11,654 bases of DNA, from positions 1-11,654 of the forward strand of contig JAIRKW010000135.1 in the NCBI GenBank assembly GCA_031259875.1. Reading direction: 5' to 3'. Position numbers and translations under genes: made by a program. The notes beneath the pieces were generated by a model. That model had not been told where the DNA came from and searched no databases. It saw only the letters and a list, made by a program, of their open reading frames with translations. Shown here piece by piece: positions 1-8,400 of this stretch (positions within the stretch are counted from its first letter, which is position 1; each line of letters opens with the position of its first letter). The stretch is from Campylobacteraceae bacterium. GTDB taxonomy: Bacteria > Campylobacterota > Campylobacteria > Campylobacterales > Campylobacteraceae.

Positions 1-168
1 TCTTTTAATTTTTTGTATAAATATAAAATGGGCGAAAAACTAATATCTTTTCTTAGAATTTAGTTTAATGAGGTGACAAAAGAGATAGGATATACTTGGT
101 GTATTTTGTCATTTCCACATTTTTTAGATTATTTTTGTATCTTTTCTCATTCATCACTACAGTAAAAA

Positions 169-774
169 TCATGTCATATGTGCATTCACATCCCTGACAA
201 AACTTGCTACAGTCAATCTATGTACGCCAAGTATACGTGCAATTGCACTTTTTGATACTCTCTTTTCCATCAGCGTTTTTATCTCCGCCTCTTTGCCTGT
301 AAGTTTTTTAATTTTTGATTTACTGCCTTTCGGACGACCCAATATAACGCCTTCAGCGCGTTTGCGGGCTAATGCCTCTTTTGTTCTTTGCGAGATTAAA
401 TTGCGCTCAATTTCAGCAGATAGTCCAAAAGCAAAAGCAAGAACTTTAGAATTTATATCGCTTCCAAGCCGATAATTATCTTTGATAGTCCATACCTGAA
501 TACCTCTATTCATGCATTCGTTCAAAATGCCCATTATCATTAGCAAGTTTCTGCCTAAACGCGAAAGTTCTGAACATACAAGAATATCATCTCTTTTCAT
601 TTTTTTCAAAAGCTTGCCAAGTTTTCTATCATCAATATTTTTCGCACCCGATATGGTCTCTTCTATCCATTTATCTATTACCATCACATTTTTTATGCAA
701 AATTGATTAATCTCATATCGTTGATTTTCAAGCGTCTGCTTGTCCGTACTTACCCTGATATAACCATAAGTCAT
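169..774 (-). CDS. Serine recombinase (DNA invertase/resolvase family), probable TRD invertase
   Basis: This 201-residue small serine recombinase would cut and rejoin DNA at paired short sites through a 5' phosphoserine intermediate. The N-terminal catalytic domain carries YIRVSTDKQ with the nucleophile at Ser9, and SRLGR at residues 71-75 supplies the catalytic arginines. The long helix around residues 118-145 (SAEIERNLISQRTKEALARKRAEG) leads to the GRPKG hinge at 146-150. A C-terminal helix-turn-helix (about 163-195) would bind the site. Length and order are those of Hin/Gin/Mpi-type invertases, and the N-terminus resembles the Bacteroides Mpi group. The ATG at 774 follows a good AGGAG about 6 bases upstream. 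The gene starts only 88 bases from a 134-bp inverted repeat that bounds a methyltransferase recognition-domain cassette, so it is the obvious candidate enzyme for that inversion. Family assignment is firm; the substrate is inferred from position. Confidence 0.95.
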   Translation of the reverse strand: MTYGYIRVSTDKQTLENQRYEINQFCIKNVMVIDKWIEETISGAKNIDDRKLGKLLKKMKRDDILVCSELSRLGRNLLMIMGILNECMNRGIQVWTIKDNYRLGSDINSKVLAFAFGLSAEIERNLISQRTKEALARKRAEGVILGRPKGSKSKIKKLTGKEAEIKTLMEKRVSKSAIARILGVHRLTVASFVRDVNAHMT

Positions 775-862
775 ATTTTCTCCTTGTTTAAATTTAGTAT
801 TACGCGATTAAATTATACAAAAATAGCATGCTTTTATATTCCATTATAATATACATAAAATC
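775..862 (-). promoter_or_regulatory. Probable recombinase leader and promoter region
   Basis: This short AT-rich gap separates the recombinase start from the left inverted repeat. On the minus strand it holds AGGAG just before the ATG at 774 and two TATAAT hexamers, at 817-812 and 848-843. The second is palindromic (ATTATAAT), so it also reads as a -10 on the plus strand towards the silent cassette. No convincing -35 box accompanies any of them. A GCATGC palindrome lies at 826-831. The ribosome site is clear; the promoter is tentative. The region lies outside the invertible segment, so inversion should not change recombinase expression directly. Confidence 0.4.
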
Positions 863-996
863 AGCGTTTATTTTATGCAAAATGCTTCCGAATGCAATTT
901 TTCAACCTCTGATAACTGGGTGATTTTAAGTTCGATTGAGCAACACATAAAGGCTAAAATTGAGGCAGTTGGAACACCTTTGAAGGATTGGGATAT
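863..996 (+). repeat. Left 134-bp inverted repeat (IR-L) of the TRD switch
   Basis: Bases 863-996 match the reverse complement of 2509-2642 at 133 of 134 positions; position f pairs with 3505-f. The single difference is C at 889 against T (A at 2616 on the plus strand), a synonymous change in a serine codon. Flanking bases diverge at once on both sides, at 862/2643 and 997/2508. The repeat encodes a linker, residues 927-971 in the methyltransferase, so a crossover anywhere inside it keeps the reading frame. Confidence 0.96.
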
Positions 997-1729
997 TCAG
1001 ATAAATTACGGTATTAAAACAGGACTTAATGAAGCTTTTATCATTTCGGAAGAAAAACGAAAAGAATTGATAAGCCAAGACCCAAAAAGTGACGAAATCA
1101 TACGACCCATTTTGCGCGGCAGGGATATAAAAAGATATGGATATGAATTTGCAAATTTGTATCTAATCAATACACATAACGGCATAAAAGAAAAAGGCGT
1201 AGATCCCATAGATATAGATGATTATCCCGCAATTAAGCATTGGTTGGACTTCGGCGGAATAGCTTATAATGGCAAAATATATGAAGGATACAAACAGATA
1301 GAAAAACGAGCAGACCAAGGGGATACTCCATATAATTTAAGGAATTGTGCATATATGGAGGATTTTTATAAGCAGAAAATAGCATGGAATAGAATTGCAA
1401 GCGAAAAATTATTTTCATTTGTTGACGAAGGAATTTTTATACAAGACAGTATGCATTTTTTTACGGGCAATCATTTAAAATATTTATGCGCAACTCTTAA
1501 CTCAAAACTATTTGTTTGGCTTATGTATTTGATAGTTGGTGACGCAGCAGGCGGAAATGCAGGAAACGCCGACAATGTAAAAAATCTCACTATCCATATG
1601 CCTTCACTTGAGCAAAAACAGCAAATTGAAAAACTATTTGAAATGCAACAATATGGCGAAATTGACAAATTGATTTATGAACTGTATGGATTGGCAGAAG
1701 ATGAAATACAATTTATCGAATCTCAATAA
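875..1729 (+). CDS. Silent alternative target-recognition module of the methyltransferase (TaqI_C-like)
   Basis: This 284-residue frame lacks any methyltransferase catalytic motif and matches only the C-terminal end of such enzymes. Residues 1-41 are identical to residues 931-971 of the neighbouring methyltransferase, being encoded by the inverted repeat. Residues 42-95 remain clearly related, with shared TG.NEAFII and RGRDIKRYGYEFA motifs. The rest differs, as expected for a different DNA target recognition domain. The tail has the LEQKQQIE helix typical of R-M specificity domains. The frame begins inside the repeat and lacks a clear ribosome site; a lone TATAAT at 845-850 has no -35. I therefore read it as a silent donor cassette expressed only after inversion, not a free protein. 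It could also be expressed as a separate fragment, but that seems unlikely. Confidence 0.88.
   Translation: MQNASECNFSTSDNWVILSSIEQHIKAKIEAVGTPLKDWDIQINYGIKTGLNEAFIISEEKRKELISQDPKSDEIIRPILRGRDIKRYGYEFANLYLINTHNGIKEKGVDPIDIDDYPAIKHWLDFGGIAYNGKIYEGYKQIEKRADQGDTPYNLRNCAYMEDFYKQKIAWNRIASEKLFSFVDEGIFIQDSMHFFTGNHLKYLCATLNSKLFVWLMYLIVGDAAGGNAGNADNVKNLTIHMPSLEQKQQIEKLFEMQQYGEIDKLIYELYGLAEDEIQFIESQ
1079..1107 (+). repeat. 29-bp perfect inner inverted repeat (left copy)
   Basis: This block is identical to the reverse complement of 2398-2426 and lies in exactly the same register as the 134-bp repeat, with no net indel between the blocks. It encodes the conserved DPKSDEIIRP stretch at the start of both recognition domains. 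It could be simple conservation, a trace of gene conversion, or a second possible crossover point. Confidence 0.85.
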
Positions 1730-4700
1730 AACTGATTGTTTCTCTCTCTTTTGTTGTGAGAGCATATAAATCAAATATCATATTATCCAATTCAATTTCA
1801 ATATTTTTGGTGGATTGATTATTTTGTTTTAATTGCTGTAAATGATTTATTTTTTTCTTGAAAATATTATCGGTATTAAAGTCTACTTGCAATACAGGGA
1901 TTTTATCAAAAAATATTTTCCTTAATTCTCGCCCATTTTCCCCCAATGATGGAAAGCTATTGATAAAACAAAATTTAAATAGTGAAGAATTCAAAAATGC
2001 TGTTAAAAAGCAAATATTTTTACCTACTATCATAAATGATTTATCATTTTGAAAAAATCCTTTGTTATCATAGTAAAATGGCAAAAATTTAGTCATGTTT
2101 GGATACATGATTTTTGGTCTATAAAAATCCTCCCAATAATTTGCTCCCCACCTCTGCAAGGCATACCATTCGTAACGTATTCCTGTTTCTGCTTTATTCC
2201 TTGCAGAAAGACTTTTTTTGTATTGTAATAAATGATTATAGACAGCAGGATATTGTTGTTGAAACATTTGTTCTGCTTTTTCAGAAGCTCCATTAATTGT
2301 TGAATCGTTTTGCAGTGGAAAATGCCAAGGGATAAACAAAAGCCATAAATCGGCAAACTCATATCCATAACGTTTAATATCGCGCCCTCTCAATAATGGT
2401 CGTATGATTTCGTCACTTTTTGGGTCAGCGGCAACAAGTTCATCTTTTTTCTTTTTGTCAATAATAAACGCTTCATTGCAACCTGTCAAAATACCGCGAT
2501 AAATATTTATATCCCAATCCTTCAAAGGTGTTCCAACTGCCTCAATTTTAGCCTTTATGTGTTGCTCAATCGAACTTAAAATCACCCAGTTATCAGAGGT
2601 TGAAAAATTGCATTCAGAAGCATTTTGCATAAAATAAACGCTCAAATCTTTTATACTTTCTTTATCCTCTTTTTTAATAACACAAGCCTTTGTTTTTTGT
2701 TGCTTTTTATCCTTTGAAAACATTAAAATATTCACATCTACAGTTGCTGATTCAAATACTTTTACTCCTGCAAAATCTATCAATTGTACAGGAGTAGTTT
2801 GTTCTGTAAAAAACTTTCTTGTATTTTCGCCATAACCTGCACGCATCCATTTGTTGGAAGTGATAAAACAAAGATGACCGTCTTGTTTTAGCAGTTGATG
2901 ACCTTTTTCGTAAAATAACGAATACAAATCCCCCATGCTACTAAATGTTTTATACGGACTTGGAATGGTTTTTTTATTTTCTTGTTTTGGTCCGTAAAGT
3001 TTTGATAATTTACCGCCATTTTTCTGCAGCTGTATATATGGCGGATTGCCTATCACGATATCAAAAAAGCCTGAAGTTTCATTGCGCTCAACCTTTTCCT
3101 GCGTCAATCCAAACATCCATTCTGGCTCAAACCATTCAGCATGTGTGTTTTGGTCATATGGATTCCAATTGGCAATACTTTTTGCAGATTCTTCCGCAAA
3201 CCCAATTGCTTCTAACTCTTTTGCCAATTCTATCCTTAGTTCCTCGTCTTTTTGTTGTAAGCGAAGTTTTTTGGTGCGGGTATTTGCCGTAAAATATTCA
3301 TGTCTAATTTGTTTTAATTCTTCTTGTATTCTAATTTCTTTGCGATCGCTGGTAGATAATACGCCTTTTGGCTTTTCTAAACCGATTAATGTATTTGCTG
3401 CTACAAACTTGGTTTCAAGATTCGGTAAACTGCGAATACCGAAATTATCTTTTAACTCATCTGCTCTCTGGTTAATTACCAATGATATAAAAAAGCGTAA
3501 TTTTGCTATTTGTACTGCGATTGATTGGATATCTACGCCGTAAATGCAATTTTCTATTAGATATAGTTTGCGTCCGTAATCTAACTCATTATTTGTAAAA
3601 GCATCTTCAATATTTAAAATTGCATTTTCACGTGCTTGGACATCTTCTATTTTGCTCGCGATATCTATTTGGCGTTGTTTCCAAAGTCTGTTTTTAGGGT
3701 CAATTTTTCCTAAAATATCTGTCATTCTGTGCAAAATACCCATTGGAAAAGCGCCTGAACCGCAGGCAAGATCAAGTATTTTACAATTGTCTATTGCTTG
3801 AATTATAATGTCTATATCGCTTTCATTAAAAGGATTGTCAGAGCAATAATCAAACAAAAGGCGAAACTTTTTCTCCAACTCTTCCTCTTGCTTTTGTTCA
3901 GAAGGTAAAATGCCGATACTGTTTTTCAAAAAATAGTTTTTTAAATAAGCTATTAATGATTCGTCCACCATGTAATCCACAATTTCGCGCGGTGTATAAA
4001 AGCTGCCTGTTTGCTTACGTGCTGTTGTTTTTGTTTCGGAATTGTAGCTTGCCAAGAGATTTTCAAATACTTTTCCCAATAATTCAGGCTCAAGCGCCAC
4101 ATCTTCTTCTTGCAGTGTATTTTCAGTAATAGTAAATTTGTAGCTTTTTAATAGATTGATTAATCCTTTTGTTTTATATATTTTATCTCTTGTGTCATAA
4201 ATGTTATTTAAATCTACATTTTGTTCTGCCCCGAAAAATAAGAAATCCGGAACAATCGCTTGTTTTTTTACTTCGCGTGAAAAGCCATCTATATATATGG
4301 AATTATTTTTACCGTTTTTATCTTTAAAAGATTTGTCCAAACAATCAAAAAGACCGCCATTGAGAAATGGAATATTGGCAAATAGCTTTAAAATATCGTT
4401 TTCAGGAATTACGAACAGTTCCGCATAACGATATAAAGTATAGACGCCATGCTCGCTTCTGTTTTCTGTATAGCCGCCATTTGCGGCAAATTTTCTATTT
4501 GCAGTTGATTGATTGAGCGTGCCAAAAAAGAGATTTTGTAAGATAGCATTGTAGTAATTGCGTGATTGTTCGCCTTTATTAAAATCCTTTATGATATTTT
4601 TTAAACTCTCGGTGTCAAATAACTTTTTAGGCACAAGTCCTTTTTCTTTGATAAACCAGATAAAAACAATTCTGGTAATTAGACGGATAAGGTTAGTCGC

Positions 4701-5420
4701 ATTGCGTATTTCTTTATCTTTTTCTTTGTCGTCAGGGAATTGTACTTTATCCATTGCCCAGAAATACCAATTTGATAATTCTTGAAAGAATTTTTTATTT
4801 AAAATATTTGTATCCAATACCTCAAGCCATTTTGCATGCAGTTCGTTGTAACTTGCGGCATTATGTTGCGCCAGATCCTGTAAAATACGCAAATGTCCCG
4901 TATGAGTAGTTTTGGTGTCTATATCGCGCAAAATTACTACTTTGCCTATCTTTTCACCTTCTCTCCATGATTGTTTATAAAAAAACCTTTCGGGCAATGC
5001 AAAAGAGATAAAATCGTTATATTTTAACAGCAAAGCTACAGGCACAGCGTTTAATTTCATATTAAAAGCGCGCGTGAGACTTGCGATTTGCGTACGCGTA
5101 GGATAACTGTCAAGTTGTACGGCAAAAATCATCAAACCTTCATAGTTTTTGTCCGCTCCTATTTTTTTGGCGTCATCTATCGTATAATTTGTATCTACCA
5201 AGCCTTTTTCAAAAATACTTTTATCTACAATACCTGAAAAGTAAAGTTCTTCTATTTTTGGAAATGTCGGTTCGTCAAAATTTTTGCTATATTTTTCCGC
5301 AAGCAAATCTTTTGCTGGCAATGACATTGCGGTATTGGAGTTTAATTTTATGTTTAAACCCTGAAAAAATTGCTTCACAGCTTCAAAAAGATTGGCGTTG
5401 TTAAAAATGTCAAGATTCAT
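1713..5420 (-). CDS. Eco57I/PglX-like N6-adenine DNA methyltransferase with switchable C-terminal recognition domain
   Basis: This 1235-residue enzyme should transfer methyl from S-adenosylmethionine to adenine N6 within a specific site. A long N-terminal region (about 1-460) is followed by motif X GSFYTPREIVDYMV (472-485), the SAM-binding LDLACGSGAF (549-558), GVDIQ (628-632) and the catalytic IVIGNPPY (788-795). The recognition domain (about 931-1235) is TaqI_C-like, with TG.NEAFII and RGRDIKRYGYEFA. I see no convincing nuclease motif in the N-terminal region, so it may be a pure methylase such as PglX instead of a type IIG fusion, though a divergent PD-(D/E)xK fold cannot be excluded. Codons 927-971 form the right inverted repeat; everything after is replaceable by inversion. 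The ATG at 5420 follows AGGA, which overlaps the helicase stop region, so the two genes are probably cotranscribed. Confidence 0.93.
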   Translation of the reverse strand: MNLDIFNNANLFEAVKQFFQGLNIKLNSNTAMSLPAKDLLAEKYSKNFDEPTFPKIEELYFSGIVDKSIFEKGLVDTNYTIDDAKKIGADKNYEGLMIFAVQLDSYPTRTQIASLTRAFNMKLNAVPVALLLKYNDFISFALPERFFYKQSWREGEKIGKVVILRDIDTKTTHTGHLRILQDLAQHNAASYNELHAKWLEVLDTNILNKKFFQELSNWYFWAMDKVQFPDDKEKDKEIRNATNLIRLITRIVFIWFIKEKGLVPKKLFDTESLKNIIKDFNKGEQSRNYYNAILQNLFFGTLNQSTANRKFAANGGYTENRSEHGVYTLYRYAELFVIPENDILKLFANIPFLNGGLFDCLDKSFKDKNGKNNSIYIDGFSREVKKQAIVPDFLFFGAEQNVDLNNIYDTRDKIYKTKGLINLLKSYKFTITENTLQEEDVALEPELLGKVFENLLASYNSETKTTARKQTGSFYTPREIVDYMVDESLIAYLKNYFLKNSIGILPSEQKQEEELEKKFRLLFDYCSDNPFNESDIDIIIQAIDNCKILDLACGSGAFPMGILHRMTDILGKIDPKNRLWKQRQIDIASKIEDVQARENAILNIEDAFTNNELDYGRKLYLIENCIYGVDIQSIAVQIAKLRFFISLVINQRADELKDNFGIRSLPNLETKFVAANTLIGLEKPKGVLSTSDRKEIRIQEELKQIRHEYFTANTRTKKLRLQQKDEELRIELAKELEAIGFAEESAKSIANWNPYDQNTHAEWFEPEWMFGLTQEKVERNETSGFFDIVIGNPPYIQLQKNGGKLSKLYGPKQENKKTIPSPYKTFSSMGDLYSLFYEKGHQLLKQDGHLCFITSNKWMRAGYGENTRKFFTEQTTPVQLIDFAGVKVFESATVDVNILMFSKDKKQQKTKACVIKKEDKESIKDLSVYFMQNASECNFSTSDNWVILSSIEQHIKAKIEAVGTPLKDWDINIYRGILTGCNEAFIIDKKKKDELVAADPKSDEIIRPLLRGRDIKRYGYEFADLWLLFIPWHFPLQNDSTINGASEKAEQMFQQQYPAVYNHLLQYKKSLSARNKAETGIRYEWYALQRWGANYWEDFYRPKIMYPNMTKFLPFYYDNKGFFQNDKSFMIVGKNICFLTAFLNSSLFKFCFINSFPSLGENGRELRKIFFDKIPVLQVDFNTDNIFKKKINHLQQLKQNNQSTKNIEIELDNMIFDLYALTTKERETISFIEIR
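2398..2426 (-). repeat. 29-bp perfect inner inverted repeat (right copy)
   Basis: This is the partner of 1079-1107, located in the active recognition domain just downstream of the 134-bp repeat in the reading direction. It encodes the same DPKSDEIIRP stretch. Confidence 0.85.
2509..2642 (-). repeat. Right 134-bp inverted repeat (IR-R) inside the methyltransferase gene
   Basis: This is the partner of 863-996. It begins exactly at codon 927 (AGC, position 2642) of the methyltransferase and ends in codon 971. It therefore sits between the catalytic methylase core, whose last recognised motif is NPPY at 792-795, and the variable recognition domain. That is the placement expected for a specificity-swapping crossover region. 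Confidence 0.96.
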
Positions 5421-5429
5421 ATTTGCATC

Positions 5430-8400
5430 CTATTTTGTGATTATAAACCATGTTATCAGGTCAAAATTTTCTGCTTTAAATTTTTCTTCTAATTTTTGTC
5501 GTTCTGGAGAAATAGTTTTAATATTTTCAATATTTGAAAAAAGATTTTGAATTTCACTAATCGCTGTTGGCGCTGCTTGAACTTTCAGCCAATCACCGAT
5601 AGCTTTTGATAGTTTTTTCAGTTCGTCTGGATTGTTTTTTTCTATTCTGCTTGGCACATATCGGCTTTCTTCTTTGTGATAACGCAATAGATTTAAAATT
5701 TCTTGACGGTTTTGCAAGATAGAACTTGACGAACTTGCATTTATTGGTTGGTGCAAAATATGAATCTCCGAATAAGCATTATCTTTTGCGTCTTCTGCCC
5801 GTCTCGGATATCCTAACACAGCTACTATGCTATCTGCCATGTAGGCATGTTTTTTATTTGGGCAAAACTTGAAGCCCGTAAAAACTCCATTTGGCATTTG
5901 CTTGAAAAATTCCTCATTTTTTCTGAAAAATTCAAACAGTTCTTGACGAAATTGTTCAAGCGAAAGGTCGTTCAATCCAAGCGTTTCATCATTATCTTCA
6001 ATATCGTCCCAAGTAAGCTGCATCTGTTTTAACATTTTTTGAGTTTGTTCTGAAAACAGAGGATTATCTTCAGAATTTGTATCAGTGATGTTTTCATCAA
6101 TTTCGCTTCCAATCAAAGTCATGGCAATCATTCGCGCTTCTATACGATTTTTCAATTTTAGATAATTCTCAAAATTTTGAGCAGGCCAAAAATTTATACC
6201 GCAAATAGTTTCATTTAATGAGCCAAGTCTATCAATGCGTCCCATGCGCTGAATAAGTCGGACGGGATTCCAATGGATATCATAATTTATAACCATATCG
6301 CAGTCTTGCAAATTTTGTCCTTCGCTTAAGCAATCGGTTGCTACAAGAATATCAATTTTATCTTCAATTAAAAATGTAGTATCTTCGTCATATGCTTTTA
6401 CCAATTCTATCCATTTTTCATAAGGCACATTCCATTTTCCATCAAAATATGTTTCAAAATCAAGATTTTTTTCGTATAACTCTGTCCAATCTTTCTCATT
6501 GTAAAGTTTGGTATATGGAGCAAAACGCTCCAAAATTGGCTCAAATTTTTTGCCAGAATATCCATTCATTTCACTGCGACTGCCAGAAACAAAAGCGGTT
6601 TTGCCAAGATTTCGTTTGCTTATCTCACGGTATAAAAACTCCGCAGTATCTTTGTACACAGTAAAAATCAACATTTTTTTATTTTTTTGTTTCTGTTTTT
6701 CGGCAACGATATCAATCAAGCGGGTTAATTTAATATCTACTGAATTGTCGCTTTTGAATTTTGCCTCAAATTTATCAAGGTTTTCTTTTAATTTGCGAAG
6801 TTTATTTACATCGCGTTCTAAATTCTTTTGGAATGTTTTTATGTCGGTAATTTCCGAAAGCTTTACAGGATTTTTTTTGCCCAAAATAAACTCTTTTTCA
6901 AAATCAATCTCGCTCGCAGTATCTTCCAATTCTTCCTGCTCTTCTTCCGAAAAATCTTCTACTATCTCTTCTTTGTTTGGATGTTTAATAAATTGATTTA
7001 CTTTGTCCAATGCTTTTGCATGATGATTAAGTATCTTTTCAACAGTCAATTTAAAAGAATACCAGCTTGATTCCAAGCGTTTTATCATCAATATTTGCAT
7101 CATTTTAACAAGAAATCCTTCACGCGCAACCTCATCTTTCAAGATATTTTCTGCATCTTTTCTTCCTTTGATATACTCAGAAGGACGATAAGCAGTCATG
7201 TCTATCTCTGTTGCTTCAAGTATTTCATCAAACGATTTTAAATTGCCGATATTTTCGGGCGTAATGTATTCATTGACGGGTTTCTCTTTTTTTGGAAAAT
7301 TCATCGCGCCAAATTCATTTTCAATCAATTTTCGTGTGCGCGCAACTATCAAAGCATCGGTCAATCTAAAGAATTTTTCGCTTAATTGACTGATAAAATC
7401 TGTAATTTTTCTATTTGGTTTTTTGCACCAGTTTGTGTAATCAGCCTGCGCTTTGCGAAAAACATCTCCCAAGCTGTTAATATCAAGATTCGTATGTTTA
7501 AAGCCGTTGTCCTGCCCTTTTATTATCAGTTTAAATTGATTGCGGATATCAAGCAGTTTATTATTAATCGGTGTTGCTGATAGTTGCAAAACTTTCACAT
7601 CGCGGCTTGTTTTTTCTGGCTGCAAAATATGTTCAACAAGATATTTGTAGCGGGAAGATTTATCGTTTCGCAAGTTATGGCTTTCGTCTATAACAACTAA
7701 AAGTTTTTGTTTTCGTTGAATTTTTGAGAGCGAAAAATCATGATAGCGTGCCGCTTCCAATCTTTCATCTTGCAAATCGGAATGGTAGCGTACAATATAT
7801 TCTATCTCGTCTTTTGCAAATTTTAAGTTTTTGGATTGATATTGCATCCAATTATTTTCCAATTTTTTAGGACAAAATACAATAACGCTGTAGCCTTTAG
7901 AGTGAAAATATTTCATTACCGCTAAGGCAGTCCATGTTTTACCTAAACCTACAGCGTCAGCCAAAATCGCACCGTTGTATTTTTGCAGCATTTTAATCAA
8001 GCTAATAACGCCGCTTTGTTGATATGGATATAAAGTTCTGTAAATAACCGTTTCGCTTAAATGTTTAATCTCTTTGTTAAAATCGGCATCTGCAGAAAAT
8101 GAGAGTAAGTCGTCTTTGAAAAGTTCATATAATGCTTTGTAATACAAATCTTTTGGAGTGTATTGCTTAAATAGATTGCTGATTAGCTCAATGATATAAT
8201 GTTTTACTGATTTTTTTATTTTATCGGGCGTTTCTATCTTTTCCAATGCAGTATTTTCCCACAGATTTTCAAACCAACGCCGCACTTCCTGCCAATCGTT
8301 GCTATTGCCGGTAGAAGCGGCGTTAAGCTCTATATTGGCACTTTTGCGCATGCCCAAACCAGCATCTGTTAGGTTTGAACTGCCTATAATATGATAATTT

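Larger units (their letters stand above)
863..2642. mobile_element. 1780-bp invertible segment exchanging methyltransferase recognition domains
   Basis: The segment is bounded by the near-perfect 134-bp inverted repeats. It holds two alternative C-terminal modules facing each other: the expressed one on the minus strand (about 2630-1713) and a silent one on the plus strand (875-1729). Inversion between the repeats would join residues 1-930 of the methyltransferase in frame to the 284-residue alternative module, giving 1214 residues instead of 1235. The old module would become silent in the same arrangement. A serine recombinase gene sits 88 bases outside the left repeat. Geometry, frame compatibility and recombinase are read from the sequence; that inversion occurs in cells is inference. 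Confidence 0.9.

Noticed and set aside
74..111. TGACAAAA/TTTTGTCA inverted repeat downstream of the recombinase
   Set aside because: The 8-bp arms have a 22-base spacer and no T run follows in the transcription direction; the TGACAAAA word also recurs at 195-202 inside the recombinase gene, so it looks like AT-rich background.
1..168. Possible gene, RNA or attachment site at the left edge
   Set aside because: I see only AT-rich sequence with stops in all useful frames, no tRNA-like fold and no direct repeat matching the 8781-8967 region, so no island boundary can be supported.
875..1729. Silent cassette as an independent methyltransferase or type I HsdS subunit
   Set aside because: It lacks SAM-binding and NPPY motifs, has a single recognition domain, and its first 41 residues copy the internal part of the neighbouring methyltransferase, so an exchange cassette fits better.
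1744..1762. CTCTC...GAGAG hairpin almost exactly at the centre of the invertible segment
   Set aside because: It lies inside methyltransferase codons, has a 5-bp stem with a 9-base loop and no T tract, so it is neither a terminator nor clearly functional; the central position is likely chance.
2093..2368. 91-residue minus-strand frame within the methyltransferase
   Set aside because: It is a shadow frame inside the active recognition domain, with no recognisable domain or ribosome site.
3046..3543. 165-residue plus-strand frame opposite the methyltransferase
   Set aside because: It lies wholly antisense to conserved methylase motifs, is rich in Ser and Phe as expected from reverse-strand translation, and has no homology I recognise.
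6508..6996. 162-residue plus-strand frame opposite the helicase
   Set aside because: It is antisense to the helicase insertion region and has the same low-complexity Ser/Phe composition; it is an artefact of AT-rich coding DNA.
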